Below are positions 33,752 through 45,695 of a stretch of DNA of 47,500 nt, piece by piece (the stretch's first letter is position 1; each line of letters starts with the position of its first letter). The position numbers and the translations under genes are program-made. The DNA lies in the NCBI GenBank assembly GCA_016946835.1, contig JACVTC010000027.1, forward strand, positions 1,177,501 to 1,225,000, in the 5' to 3' direction. The notes below the pieces were generated by a model. That model made no database searches. It saw only the letters and a list, made by a program, of their open reading frames with translations, and was not told the DNA's origin. This DNA is from Neocallimastix lanati (nom. inval.). Lineage: Eukaryota > Neocallimastigomycota > Neocallimastigomycetes > Neocallimastigales > Neocallimastigaceae.

Positions 33752-34532
33752 TAATTTAATTATTATTATAATGTAAAAATATTTAATTATAATATGATAA
33801 CAAAAATAAAATCAAAACGTAATATAATAGTATTACATAATTTTATTAATTACTTTTTTTTTATTTATTTATTTTTATTTTATTTTATTTTATTTTATTT
33901 TTATTTTTATTTTATATTTATTTAAATTTCAACTATTTATTTTTTTTTTTTATTTTATTCAATTAAATCTGTATTTTATATTTATATTTAAACACTTTAT
34001 TTTATTTTATTTTATTCTATTAAATATATACTTTATATTTATATAAAAACTGTCTTATTTAATTTCATTTTATTTTTTTTTTTATTTTTATTTTTTTTTT
34101 ATTGATTTTTTATTGATTTTTTATTTTTTAATCTTATAACTATTATAAATCCTTATTTATATTTAAAATAAAGCATATAATGTTTTTGATCGATTCTTTA
34201 TCGTTTTTTTTTTTCTATTTAAGGATAATTCAAAAAATTCAAAATAATAAGAATGATTTAATGTAAATTTTGGTAATAAATTTGGCAAAATACGTTCTCC
34301 ATTCTCATGGATCAATTTCACAAAATTTTTTTCTCTTAAGAATTTAAAAAAGATATATAATGAATGTTTAGTATATGCTAATACCCTAAAATATCTAATT
34401 AGAATGAATTGTAATTTTTATTTTTCCGTTGATTATCTCTTACAAAATTTCCAAAATCTTGTCATTTCCATTAAAAATAGAAAAGGAAAAAGTGCTTTTT
34501 CATTTAGTTTTAGTATAAATATAGTTCATCCA

Positions 34533-34570
<38 letters not shown>

Positions 34571-34739
34571 TTTCATTCAATACAAGACTTTTGATTTTGA
34601 TTATCAAGATGTATGAGGTAATAATTAACTAATGTATTATCTAGTTTATCAAAATTCTTATATATTTAATCTTGCTTGTAATGAGAATTAATTTAGTCGA
34701 TCACCAAAATAAAAAAAAAAAAAAAAACATGTTCATGTG
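33752..34739. other. Intergenic T-rich DNA with relic-like patches
   Basis: 33752-34200 is TTTTA-type low-complexity sequence. From about 34240 the composition becomes more coding-like. A 70-codon ORF at 34404-34616 (FSVDYLLQNFQNLVISIKNR) includes a 30-A run, has no recognisable relative, and may be the eroded front of the transposase relic that follows. Confidence 0.4.
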
Positions 34740-36658
34740 AACTATAGAAATGAAAATATAATCATTATTTCCACCAAACTAAGTTTAGGTAATGCTTAAA
34801 CAGTAACTGTTTACATTACACAAGTGTTAATCAACAAGATTATTTATGTTATACTGCTCTCTTTAATGCCATTAAATTAAAATAGGTAGGTCGTAAATAT
34901 CTTAATATATCATAAAGATGAGTACCTCCATACCATTTAATTCAAGATATCGATAATGAAGATATCTTAGAAATTTTAAAGCAATTTCTCACATCAAATG
35001 AATTTATTTATAAGGATGAAAAAAAGGAAATCTCATTTTTTCTCATTTACCAAAAAGAAGAATTCCAATGAAAAAATATTGATAATAAATTTAACACATG
35101 AGAAGTATTCTTCGAATATTTGGTATTATTTATATTAATAGTCTAAATTATATAAAAAGTAATTGAGATCATAGTTATTATTTATAATGTATATTTCCTA
35201 TACTATTATAGGTATAATAAAAAAAAATAACATATACTTTTTTTTTTTATTATATATATAAAAAAAGCCTGATGTGGTGCATTTCGGAAAGTTGCATTTC
35301 GCAATGTAGTATTCATATTGTTGTAATGTGATGTCATAAATTTTTTAATATTTTTTTATACAATTATATATATATAATTAAGAATTTTTTGTATCTATAT
35401 CAATTGAAAAATATAAAATTAAAGATGAAATTAGAAAAAGTCTAATTCCTTTAGGTATAAAATCTAAAAGTATATTTAATAAAGTTTAACAAGAAATGGG
35501 ATATATATGTCCTGAATATAAAGCAATTAAATCCCTGTTTACAAGAAATATAAATAAAATACTACCTCCTGATGTAACAACGTTTGATGAAACTCCTGAT
35601 GAATCAAAATGTTATATAAAACAGTAAGAAATGAGATTTTTATGAAATTCAAAAATCCAAATTTAATAATCTTCCAATCCCCATTCCAAGCAAATTATTT
35701 ATGAAATGTAATAAAGGTATATTTATAGATTGTACACCTAAATTTAGTTATTATTGCTAATTACTAGAATTTATATAAAAGATTTAAATAGTTTATATAC
35801 TACTTCTTTTTAGATATTAAAAAATAAAGAACAAGCAACTTGTGAGATATTATTTGAAGAAATGAAAAAAAATGCTTATTATAGTAATAATACTATAATT
35901 ACTTCAAAAAATTTTCTTTGTGATTTCGAAAAAGGCATATCTAATGTAGTAGAAAAAAATATTTCCTAATATAAAAATTAAATTCTGTATTTGGCACTAT
36001 GAAAGAGCATTAGAGATTAAAAAAAAATGAATTATGTTATAATGAAGTAAAATATAATAATATATATTTATTATAAAGTGATTTTGAACATACCTTTTGT
36101 AAATCCTGAATATATAAATGATACTTATAGTAAAATTAGTTGTGAAACAAATAATAATTATCAATTTTGAAATTTTTAGAATATTTTTAAAAAAAAAATA
36201 CGTGCTGTGTCTCCTTCTTGGCGGAAATGCAGTATTTGAAATCTTAAAGATCGGCTCGGGGGAAAGAAGGCGATTTATTAATAATATTTTTCAATCACCT
36301 TCGAACGAGTCTTCTTTCCCGATTTCATATTTTGTGGGGCTTGCGGAATTCCTTACTAACGTTATGCCTATTGTGATTGGTGATTTTTACACCATGATCG
36401 ATTTGTATAGTGTTAGACCTACCGTTGTCAAGAGCGTCGACGTCGTAACGATAAGGCAAAGAAGAAATTCTGATACAGATTCGAATGATAATTTTCATCC
36501 ACATGGAGTTATCTTCGATGAATGGGAAGAGTTAGAGGCCATTTCGTCCTCGAATCTCATAACGTAGTTTTTTAATATTAATATAAAAAAAAAATTTCAT
36601 GTATTTAAACTTCATGTATTTTTTTTAAAAAATATTATTAAATAAAGTTTATTCCTAG

Positions 36659-36705
<47 letters not shown>

Positions 36706-36815
36706 AAAAAAAAACCATTTAAAAAATTTTAAAAATTGGAATTACTATAACAATATAGAACATATAACAAATAATACATCAGAATCTTTCAATAATTATA
36801 TAAATAATTTATTTT

Positions 36816-36860
<45 letters not shown>

Positions 36861-37030
36861 TTTTTATAAATTAATATATACATTAAATCAAAAAGAATCT
36901 TATATATTGAATACAAAAGGAAAACCGCAGGAACTTGGAAAAAAAAAAGAAGAATTAGGAAAAACTGATATAATCAATATTTTAATTGATAATACAATAC
37001 TTTGCCAAATTAATTGATAATGAAAGTCTA
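34740..37030 (+). mobile_element. Decayed MULE-type transposase, interrupted by a retrocopy
   Basis: Fragments of one protein lie in order on the plus strand but in shifting frames with TAA, TAG and TGA stops: RYLN-type sequence then DIDNEDILEILKQFL (~34960), QEMGYICPEYKAIKSLFTR (~35500), PDVTTFDETPDESKCYIKQ (~35580), GIFIDCTPKFSYYC (~35720), EILFEEMKKNAYY and NFLCDFEKGISNVVEKN (~35860-35960), IKFCIWHYERALEIK (~35990), FVNPEYINDTYSKI (~36100). After the insertion at 36199-36702 it continues with NWNYYNNIEH, SESFNNYINNLFSKK, then FFYKLIYTLNQKESYI (~36740-36900). The I-D-C-T, C-D-F-E and C-I-W-H blocks are the MULE DDE and C/H signatures. Several frameshifts and stops make it inactive. Terminal inverted repeats were not found. 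Confidence 0.7.
36199..36702 (+). mobile_element. GC-rich, polyadenylated retrocopy nested in the MULE relic
   Basis: The insert interrupts the MULE reading between FEIFRIF and NWNYYNN. It contains an open frame to TAG at 36565-36567 (about 120 residues: GSGERRRFINNIFQ, SYFVGLAEFLTNVMPIVIG, FHPHGVIFDEWEELEA). A 94-nt AT-rich 3' UTR follows, with AATAAA at 36641-36646, and then a 41-A tail (36662-36702). The sequence TTTAAAAAAAAA lies at both edges (36186-36197 and 36703-36714), which fits a target-site duplication at a TTT/AAA site as cut by LINE-type endonucleases. The coding part is far more GC-rich than anything else in the window. It reads as the 3' part of an mRNA copied back into DNA, with the 5' end missing. 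The encoded protein is not recognised. Confidence 0.6.
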
Positions 37031-38557
37031 GAAATGATATTGTCGAATTATGGTTTAAATGTTTGATTAAAATCAGTATTTAAATTAATTATAATTTAAA
37101 TAAATTTTTTTTTTTCATTTAATAATTTAAATTAATAAATAAAATTATTCCTAATTAAAAATCCATAATTATTTAAATTTTTATTTTTTTTTTTTTTTTA
37201 AATTAAATTTTTAAAAAATATGATATTAATATCTTTATCAAATATTTCTAAATAATTATTATTATTATTATTATTTTCTTTTATATCTATATTTTTATTA
37301 ATAATTTTTTAGGTCTGTATAATAAAATTAATAAGCATAAAGGTTAAAATAAATTTTTTTTTCTAAAACTTTTTTATTTAAATATTTATTTTTTAAGAAT
37401 ATTATATTTATTATAAATATTTTATTTATATATTTAATTTAAAGATTTTATAAAATTTTTAATTGTTCTATTGATATTAATGTTTTTTTTTAAAGAATAT
37501 ATTATTTTTAAAAATATTTAAAGATATAAAAGTCTTTAATTTTTAATGATTTTTTTTTTTTTTTTTTAAAAAAAATTAATAAATAAATAATAAATTATAA
37601 AAAATTAAATATATTTTATTTTTAACCATTAAAAAATGGGAAAAAATCCGATTGAAAAAAGTGAAACAAATAGAAGAAAAGAATAAATTATTATAAATAT
37701 AAAATATTCATGAAAATTCTACTTTATAATTTATTATTTATTATTAATTATTAATAATAAATAAAAAAATAATTAATAAATAATAATAAATAATAATATA
37801 TAATAAAAAATGAATTTTGGAATAATTAATAATAATAATCATTGAATAATAAATATTAAATATTAAATAATTAAATAATATATTATATTACATAATAAAT
37901 ATATAATAAATAATAAATCAAATAATATATTTCTTAATAAATTAAATAAATAATTTTTATATATATACAATTAAAAGAAAAAAAGTGAAAAGAAAAAAAT
38001 ATAAATGTATTAATATATTTATATATATATTCTTTTATTAATTTAAATTATTTTACTATAATTTATTTTAGTAAATTAAAAAAAATGACATGACATTAAT
38101 TAATATAGTAATTATAAAAAAAAAAATGAAGAAAAAAAGAAAATTCAAAAAGTTTATTTTTTAATTAATTATATATAATATACAATAGTAAAAAATTAAT
38201 TTAAATTTATTTTACAAAAAAAAAATAATAAATAAATGAATAATAAATAATTGAATAATAAATAATAAATAATAAATAATAAATAATAAATAATAAATAA
38301 TAAATAATAAATAATTAATAATAAATAATAAATAATAAATAATAATAAATAAATAATAATAAATAATAAATAATAAATAATAAATAATAAATAATAAATA
38401 ATAAATAATAAATAATAAATAATAAATAATAAATAATAAATAATAAATAATAAATAATAAATAATAAATAATAAATAATAAATAATAAATAATAAATAAT
38501 AAATAATAAATCATAAATAAATAAATAATAATAATAAATAATAAATAATAAATAATA

Positions 38558-38614
<57 letters not shown>

Positions 38615-39485
38615 TAAAATAATAAAAACATATTTTTTTTATTTTTATTTTTCCAAAAGACTAATTTGGAAAAAAGGTTTTTTTCGAATGAACTTCTATT
38701 AAAAAGATTTTTTTTTAAATAATAAGTAACAGACCTTTTATATTGGTAAAAAATTTTTTTTAAAAAAAAGAAAGAAAAGAAACAAAAAGAGCAAAATAAA
38801 ATTGTTAATTTCAATTGAAAAGAATATCTAATATTTTTTTTTTATATAATTATTTATTCCAAATTTAAATATTTCAATATCAAAATCTTTCAAAGTACCA
38901 AAAAAAGAATCTATCATTTTGATTCTATTTTCTATTAAATATTTTTTTTTTCTTTGAATTTTAATAATATTTATTAATATTTAGCTTTTTATTGAATTCT
39001 TAACGCTTTGTTTTATTATTAAATAAATAAATAAATAATAAAAATAAATAAATAAATAATAAATAATTAAATGATTATAAATGAACAGATTTACTTTTAT
39101 ATAAATATTAAATATATTTAAAGTTTTTATATGTGTAACACAATATTTTATGTAGTAAATTTAACTTTAATTAAAAAAGAAATTCGAAAAAAAAAAAAAG
39201 GAAATTTTTTTTCCAATTGAACAAAAATTTATTTATTTATATTTTTCTTTTTTTTTTTTTTTTTTTATTTTATTTGAAAGAAAAAAAATAAATTAAAATA
39301 ATTAAAGAAAAATATAAGCAGAAAAAACAAAATTAATGAAATTATAAAAATCTGTAAATAAAATATTATATCTTAAAGTAATACAAATTTGTGTGTTTAT
39401 ATTTGAATTTAAAAAAAAAAATAATAACAACTGAAAATAAAAATTATTTTTAGTATAACAAATTAATAAAAAAAAAAAAAAAAAA
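37031..39485. other. Intergenic AT-rich DNA with a minisatellite
   Basis: No gene is supported. It contains T/A homopolymers and the AATAATA heptamer array listed separately. The long minus ORF at 38212-38814 is a translation of that array plus flanking poly-A/T. Confidence 0.65.
38219..38630. repeat. AATAATA heptanucleotide minisatellite
   Basis: A 7-bp unit AATAATA is repeated for about 300 bp with a few AAT slips, grading into pure (AAT)n at 38530-38620. Because 7 is not a multiple of 3, every frame repeats after 21 nt. That is why the minus strand shows a YYLLFII heptapeptide repeat. Confidence 0.9.
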
Positions 39486-39787
39486 ATGTCTTTTATAATA
39501 AAAAATATAATATATTATACCCTTCTCATTCATTTTTTTACTCAATTAATTAATGCTCAAAGAAAATGTAATGGATATGAAAGTTTATGTAATAAGTCCT
39601 ATAATGAAGTAGTGTATCCAACTACACATAATTCTTTTGCTGTTGGTAAATAAAATCATAATATTTTTTATTTTATTAATATTAAATAAAATAAGAAATA
39701 TTAAGATAATAATTATTACTAATAATAATAGTAATAGAATTGAATTGATAATATTAAATTAAAAAATATAAAAAGGATTTTTTTAAT

Positions 39788-39831
<44 letters not shown>

Positions 39832-40864
39832 GAATATTTTAAATTAATTTATAAAAACTATTGGATTTTATAACTAATTAAAATTATTTTTATTTTTAAA
39901 TTATAAAATTAATATATAATCTTTAAAAAATAAGGAAAAACATTTTCTTCAAATCAAGAATTATCAATCGATAAACAACTCACTGATGGTATTCGTGGTC
40001 TTATGCTAGATATTTACCCATACGAAGATGGTTCAATACATTTTTGTCATACAGATTGTAATGATCCTATGTTTCTTGATGCGGGAAATGCAGTTGATAT
40101 ACTTTCAATAATTACTTCATTTTTACAACAGAATCCAAACGAAGTTATTACAATTTTCATTGAAAATTTTAATGGTAATGTTCCAGCTGATCAAATTAAT
40201 GAAATATTCACAAGCTCTGGATTAATTAATTATGTTTATACACCATCTTCTCACGATAGTTGGCCAACTTTAAATGAGATGATTGATAATCATCAAAATG
40301 TTGTTGTTTTTTCAGATAAACTTCATGATGAAGCTTATCCTTGGTATTTATCATTAGATGAATATGTTTCATATAATAATTATGTTTCATTACAAAATGA
40401 AAATTGGAATTGTGATGTTTATGGTGGGGATGGTAGTTTATTTTTATTGTGAGTATATCATTTATCTTTATATATATAAAAAAATTATTTTTTATATAAA
40501 AAAATTATTATCAATATATAAATATTTATAATGTTTTTATTTATTTATATGAACTATTAGATATCATATGAAACATGTTCAAATATTAGATAAAGGTTAT
40601 CTTCCAGATACCTCTTCTATTGATAAAACTAATTCTCTTGATGGTATTAATGAACATACTCAATATTGTGATAGAAATATTAATTATTTAGCAGTTGATT
40701 TTTATAATCATGGAGATGTCGTTGCATTTGCTGCCGGACTTAATGGTGAAGATTATTCTTCAAAACAAACTGGCTCTAAAGCAGTTTCTGGTTCTCAAAA
40801 TAAAAAATTCAACAAATACCAAAGTTTAACACTTTTATTCCTTTTATCATTTTTATTTATTTAA
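39486..40864 (+). CDS. GPI-anchored PI-PLC X-domain phosphodiesterase
   Basis: Three exons: 39486-39645, 39935-40448, 40561-40864 (325 residues). The second donor is GTGAGT, the others GTAA-type. Residues 1-24 are a signal peptide (cleavage after INA), and the C-terminus ends in a hydrophobic GPI signal (LTLLFLLSFLFI) after a Ser/Gly/Lys stretch. The X-domain fits the PLCXD/bacterial PI-PLC type: the first catalytic His is in PTTHNSFAV (H48), GIRGLMLDIY carries R74 and D79, and the second His is in HFCHTDC (H92). Strand-like blocks NEVITIFIENF and QNVVVFSDKL follow. It lacks the Y and C2 domains of eukaryotic PLCs. Related enzymes cleave phosphatidylinositol or GPI without calcium. A surface role is predicted; the substrate is not shown by the sequence. 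Cys-rich spacing (CNGYESLC, CNDP) suggests disulfides in the secreted form. Confidence 0.88.
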
Positions 40865-41437
40865 ATGATTAAAATAAATAAATAAATGGGTTAATAAATT
40901 TATAATTTATTAATTAAATTATTAAACAATCATTAATTGACAAAATTAAGAATAAAATAAAATATAAAAATATAAAAGAATTCAATTATAATAAATAGTT
41001 AAATCATAATATATATATATATATATATTTATCAATTATCAATTAAAATTAAAACTTTTATATAATTTATTATAATTATATATTTAAAAAGACATATTAT
41101 TAAAAGTAATAATAAGCAAAAATATATAATATCATTATATAATAATTATTAGTTTTCATTAAAAAGTGAATAAATAATTAAATATAAAAGAAAATTATGT
41201 AAATTATATTCTAATTCTTAAAACATATTTAAAATATAACTATAGATAAGTATAATAATACTTTTGCAATTTGAAGAGACAGAGTTTAAAAAAAAAAAAA
41301 AAAATTAAATGTTTTTTGTTATGGTAAAGGTAATCAATTATTTATTCATTGGATATTTGAATATTTCACTTTTTCTAATGCTAGACAGAAATCTTTAGAT
41401 TTCATAAATGATCTCTTTTTTTTTTTTTTTTTTTTTT
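40865..41437. other. Intergenic AT-rich DNA
   Basis: Downstream of the PI-PLC gene. No gene, hairpin or conserved block was seen. Confidence 0.6.
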
Positions 41438-41496
<59 letters not shown>

Positions 41497-41500
41497 TTTT
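41438..41500. repeat. TTTA tetranucleotide array
   Basis: About 15 TTTA units after a 25-T run. A shorter related array recurs at about 41703-41737, within the second unit of the neighbouring tandem duplication. Confidence 0.85.
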
Positions 41501-41569
41501 TCTATTTTTTTTTTATTTCTTTTTTTTAATTTTTCTATTTTTTTTATTTTTCTATATTTTTTTTTTTTT

Positions 41570-41925
41570 GGAAGTGAAAAATTACTTTTAATTTTCTTCT
41601 TTTTCATCAATTTTTGATGATGAAAAAATAATTTAATGAATATATTTATATACTATTTCTAGAGGAAACTTTCGTGTTAGATGAGCTACAATTCAATTTT
41701 TTCTATTTATTTATTTATTTATTTATTTATTTATTTTTCTATTTTTTTTTTCTTTTTTAATTTTTCTTTTTATTTTATTTTGCTATTTTCTTTTTTTGGA
41801 AGTGAAAAATTACTTTTAATTTTCTTCTTTTTCATCAATTTTTGATGATGAAAAAATAATTTAATGAATATATTTATATACTATTTCTAGAGGAAACTTT
41901 CGTGTTAGATGAGCTACAATTCAAT
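41570..41925. repeat. 128-bp perfect direct repeat (228-bp tandem duplication)
   Basis: 41570-41697 is repeated without a mismatch at 41798-41925. The T/TTTA-rich DNA between the copies resembles that before the first copy, so the real unit is about 228 bp. The repeated block ends with a splice-acceptor-like tract (tatactatttctag) followed by AGGAAACTTTCGTGTTAG, which is unusually GC-balanced. Full identity in this mutable genome means the duplication is recent or kept by recombination. Confidence 0.9.
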
Positions 41926-42258
41926 ACTGGTGAACAAAAACATTTAATAGAACTTCTCTTATCATAAAGAGTTCCGAGATTAATATTTGGTATATAGTTA
42001 GTTTAGTAGATTTATTAGTAGCTTTCAAAGAAAAAAAAACTTCATAATTAAGAAAGTCGACGCCGAAAAGATATAGGTCAAAGAAGAATAGAAGAACTTT
42101 TATTACTAGTCCTTCGAATTAATCTAACACAAATAAGTAGTAATCGTTTTCACATAACGAATCTATTGGAATTGAATCTTCTTATAACAGTTTGATGGAA
42201 AGTTTAGTGGACACCTATTTAGTATTTACTTCATCTTAAAAAAAAAAAAAAAAAAATT
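41881..42258 (+). pseudogene. Eroded relative of the GC-rich retrocopy, with A-tail
   Basis: The segment has richer composition than its flanks and ends in 21 A (42238-42258). It shares with the insert at 36199-36702 the block GTCGACGxCGxAAxGATA followed closely by CAAAGAAGAA (42055 versus 36437). Upstream of it, the peptide YIVSLVDLLVA matches YFVGLAEFLTN in position and character. Its frames contain TAA, TAG and TGA, so it is broken. No AATAAA lies before the A-run. It is probably an older copy of, or paralogue to, the same transcribed sequence. Confidence 0.4.
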
Positions 42259-43817
42259 AATAATCAATAATAAATTTTAATTTTTAAAAATTTATTAATA
42301 TCGAATAGTTTATTTAATAATTAATATAATTTTAATACTAAGTATTACAAAATTATTTATTCTTAAAAATCAAAATCATTTCATAAGATTTGCATTTATA
42401 AATATAAAAATTTTTTACAAACTTATCTTGAAAAAAATATATATATATATATATATTTATATTTATAATAAATAATAATTAATTATTAATGTTTAGAAAA
42501 AATTGGGAATACGAAACCATTATTATTTAGATTTTAATGAGTGATACATTAATACATTTTGTGTATTTTTTATGTAATAACATTTATTATTAGTATATTT
42601 TTTTCAGTTATTATTAAAAAAAAAAAAAAAATTAATTGAATATTTACCTAAAAAGGTATAATTAATAATTGCTTTATTAATTAAAATTTTTTTATAAATA
42701 AAAAATATTATTAGAAAAAATATAAACGTATTATTATATATTATTATTATTTATTAATTGAAAAAAATTATTAGTATTTTTATTTTTTTTTAAAAAAATT
42801 ATATATATATAATTTAAAAATTATAAATCAATGATTTGAAAATATATTTCAATAATTAAAAATACAAAATTAAAGATCATATAACAATAAATGATCTTAA
42901 TATATACAAACAAATTTATATATACTTTTAATAAAAATATACATTATAAAAAAAAACAAAAAACAAATATACATCAATAAAAATAATATAATAAAAAATA
43001 AATTAAGTTTATTTCATATAATTTTTTATTTGATTTTATTTTTTAAAATTTTAAATTTAAATAAAAATTGCAATATACCAATATTGGTATATTGGTATAT
43101 TGATATAAAGCAGTATTTATTGTTTAATGATAATAAGTAAATTCAGAGAAAAGGAATAATAAAAAAAAAAGAGCATGAACATATAAAATTATTAGTAAAA
43201 AGAAAATTAAAAAAAAAAAAAAAAATTCATAATACAAATAATTATAAAAGAAAATTAAAAATAAATTAAAATATAGCTAAATAAAGTAAAGTAAAATAAA
43301 ATAAAATAAACAATTTTATAATAAAGCTATATAATTTAATTATAAAATTTATTTATATTTATATAATTGTAATCTTACTAATGAAGAATTTTAAATATAT
43401 AACCTTAAACTATATTATAAAATAGTTATTTATAGGAATACTTTAAAAAGTCTTTTAACTTTAAATAATACAATCCTATTGAAGTTTTACAATATAATTT
43501 TAAATATATATATATATATTTTATTTTATTTTTATTTATTAAAATTTTATTACTTTTTTATAATCAAATACATGAATATCTTTTAATTCTTTATCAATAA
43601 TAAATATTAATCTCAAAAATAATTTTTGAATATATATATATATAAATAGAAATTATTAAAAATAGATTAATAATCTTATAAATATTTTTTATATTATTTT
43701 AAAAAGGTTAGTAAGAAAAAATATTATTTATTTAAATTTGATTTTATTCTTTTTTTGATTTATCTTTTTTTTTTTTTATGTTTTAAAATTTTGCTACATT
43801 TTCATTGATATCTTATA

Positions 43818-43848
<31 letters not shown>

Positions 43849-45451
43849 GTTTTATAATATTTAAATAGTGGACTATGTTTAATTATAAAATGTACTTGTA
43901 AGTGAATTTAAAGTATATAAGGTTATTTTAAATATATAATTAATAGATTAAATTTATTAATGAAAATAAATGTAATGAATTATGATTGTTTTTGTTTTTT
44001 TTGTTTTTAATTTTTAATTATCAATTTTTCATATTTCAAAAAAAGATTTAAAAAAAAGAACTTCATCAGTACAATTTAATAATAATAATAATAAAAATAT
44101 TAATAATAATAATAAATAATATAATAATAAATAGTATAATAAATAAATAAATAATATAATAAATAATATAATAAATAAATAAATAAATAAATATATAAAT
44201 AAATAAATAAGTAAATAAATGTATTATAATAATAATAGTTTTAATAATAATAATAATAATAAATTATAATAATATATAAAAATAATTAAATAAATTTTAA
44301 TATTAAAAATAATTTATTTTTATTATTTAAATTTTTTCAATATATTAAAATTTAAACTTTTATTTTATTTTATTTTATTTTTTTCTTTTAAAATAAAATA
44401 AAAGAGAAATATTAAATAAAAAAGTAAAATTAATAAAGTAAATATTAATTTATAATATATATCTTTTTGTTTCTTTATTTCATTTTATATATACTTTTTT
44501 TTTATTACTTATAATATAATATTTAAATTAAATAAACAAAAAAGAAGATAAAAAAAAAAAAAAAATCAAAAAGTTTTAATAATATACAATTCTTAATAAA
44601 AATAATAATAAATAAAATACAAAAAAGAAATAAAAGATTGAGCTTACATTTTGGGTTAATATATATTTAAATATTGATAGAATTTGTTAAGGAAGAAAGA
44701 GTAAAATAAATACTTTAAAATTATATAAAATGTTTCTATATAAGATAATGAAATAATAATTAATAATATTATTAAATAATGAATATTAATATTATTAATA
44801 AATAAAAAAATAAAAAAAGAGGAAAAACAAATTTTCCAAAAAAAAAAAAAAAAAAAAAAAATAAAGGCTATTTGGAATATTATTAATTAAATTAATAAAA
44901 GTAAATTAATTTATTAGCAAAAAAAAAAAAAAAAAAAAAAAATTAATATTTTGAGAAAGCAATATTATAAATACTTCAAATTATATTAATTTTTCTAATA
45001 AATTAATAATATATATCAAATAAAGAACACTTATAAATAATGTAGAAACTATAAAATAAATTTAGACATAATAAAATTATTTGTCGAAATTTACAAAATA
45101 AAAAATAGGATTGTTTAGAAATAAGTAAAAATTTTAATAAGTAAAATTAAACTTTTTTTTTATTTATTAAAAAAAAATTTTTTTTATCTTATTTAATGAA
45201 AATTAGATTAATGTTTAAAGATGTAAGATAAATCATTCAAATCAAACATTTTATATTCAATAATAATTATTTTTCTTACTAGTAAATATATATAAAGCAA
45301 CAAAGAATATATTAAAATCTATAATCTCATTTTAATTTATTAATTAAAAATATTATTTTTTTCCCAAATTTTTTATTCTATTATTTTTTGTTTTATTTAT
45401 AGTAAAGTTTTAATATATTAATATCATATTTTTACTAATTATTTATAACAA

Positions 45452-45491
<40 letters not shown>

Positions 45492-45695
45492 TTAAAAATA
45501 ATAATTTTAATACTTAAAAAATATATATTAATTGTTAATTCAAAACAAACTACAAATGTTTTATAAAAATATATATAATATATAAAACCAAACAACAAAC
45601 ATAAAATATTAATGTTCTTTCGATACAAACAGATAAAAATTTTTATTCTTTTTTAATTTTTTAGTATATTTTTCTTACAATAAATATTTTGAAAT
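42259..45695. other. Intergenic AT-rich DNA
   Basis: About 3.4 kb without a supportable gene. It contains a 24-bp perfect palindrome (43071-43094), AAT/AAAT repeat patches around 44080-44270, and A-runs near 44841-44862 and 44921-44941. The promoter of the PKA regulatory subunit gene must lie at its right end; no specific motif is recognised. Confidence 0.6.
43071..43094. repeat. 24-bp perfect palindrome
   Basis: 43071-43094 equals its own reverse complement (centre CCAATATTGG) and is followed at once by two partial repeats of TTGGTATA. It is the cleanest palindrome with internal G/C seen in the intergenic DNA. Its function is unknown; a dimeric protein-binding site or a replication-slippage product are both possible. 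Confidence 0.7.

Noticed and set aside
34960-35130. Possible recoded TGA (Trp) in the transposase relic
   Set aside because: The same stretch also has TAA stops and frameshifts, so ordinary decay is the simpler explanation. Only 6241-6978 shows a single kind of stop codon.
38212-38814. 200-residue minus ORF with repeated YYLLFII
   Set aside because: It arises from the AATAATA minisatellite plus flanking AT DNA. It is not a credible membrane protein.
41408-41617. ORF rich in Phe/Ile/Tyr/Leu
   Set aside because: It is encoded by a T-run and a TTTA array and stops within the tandem duplication.
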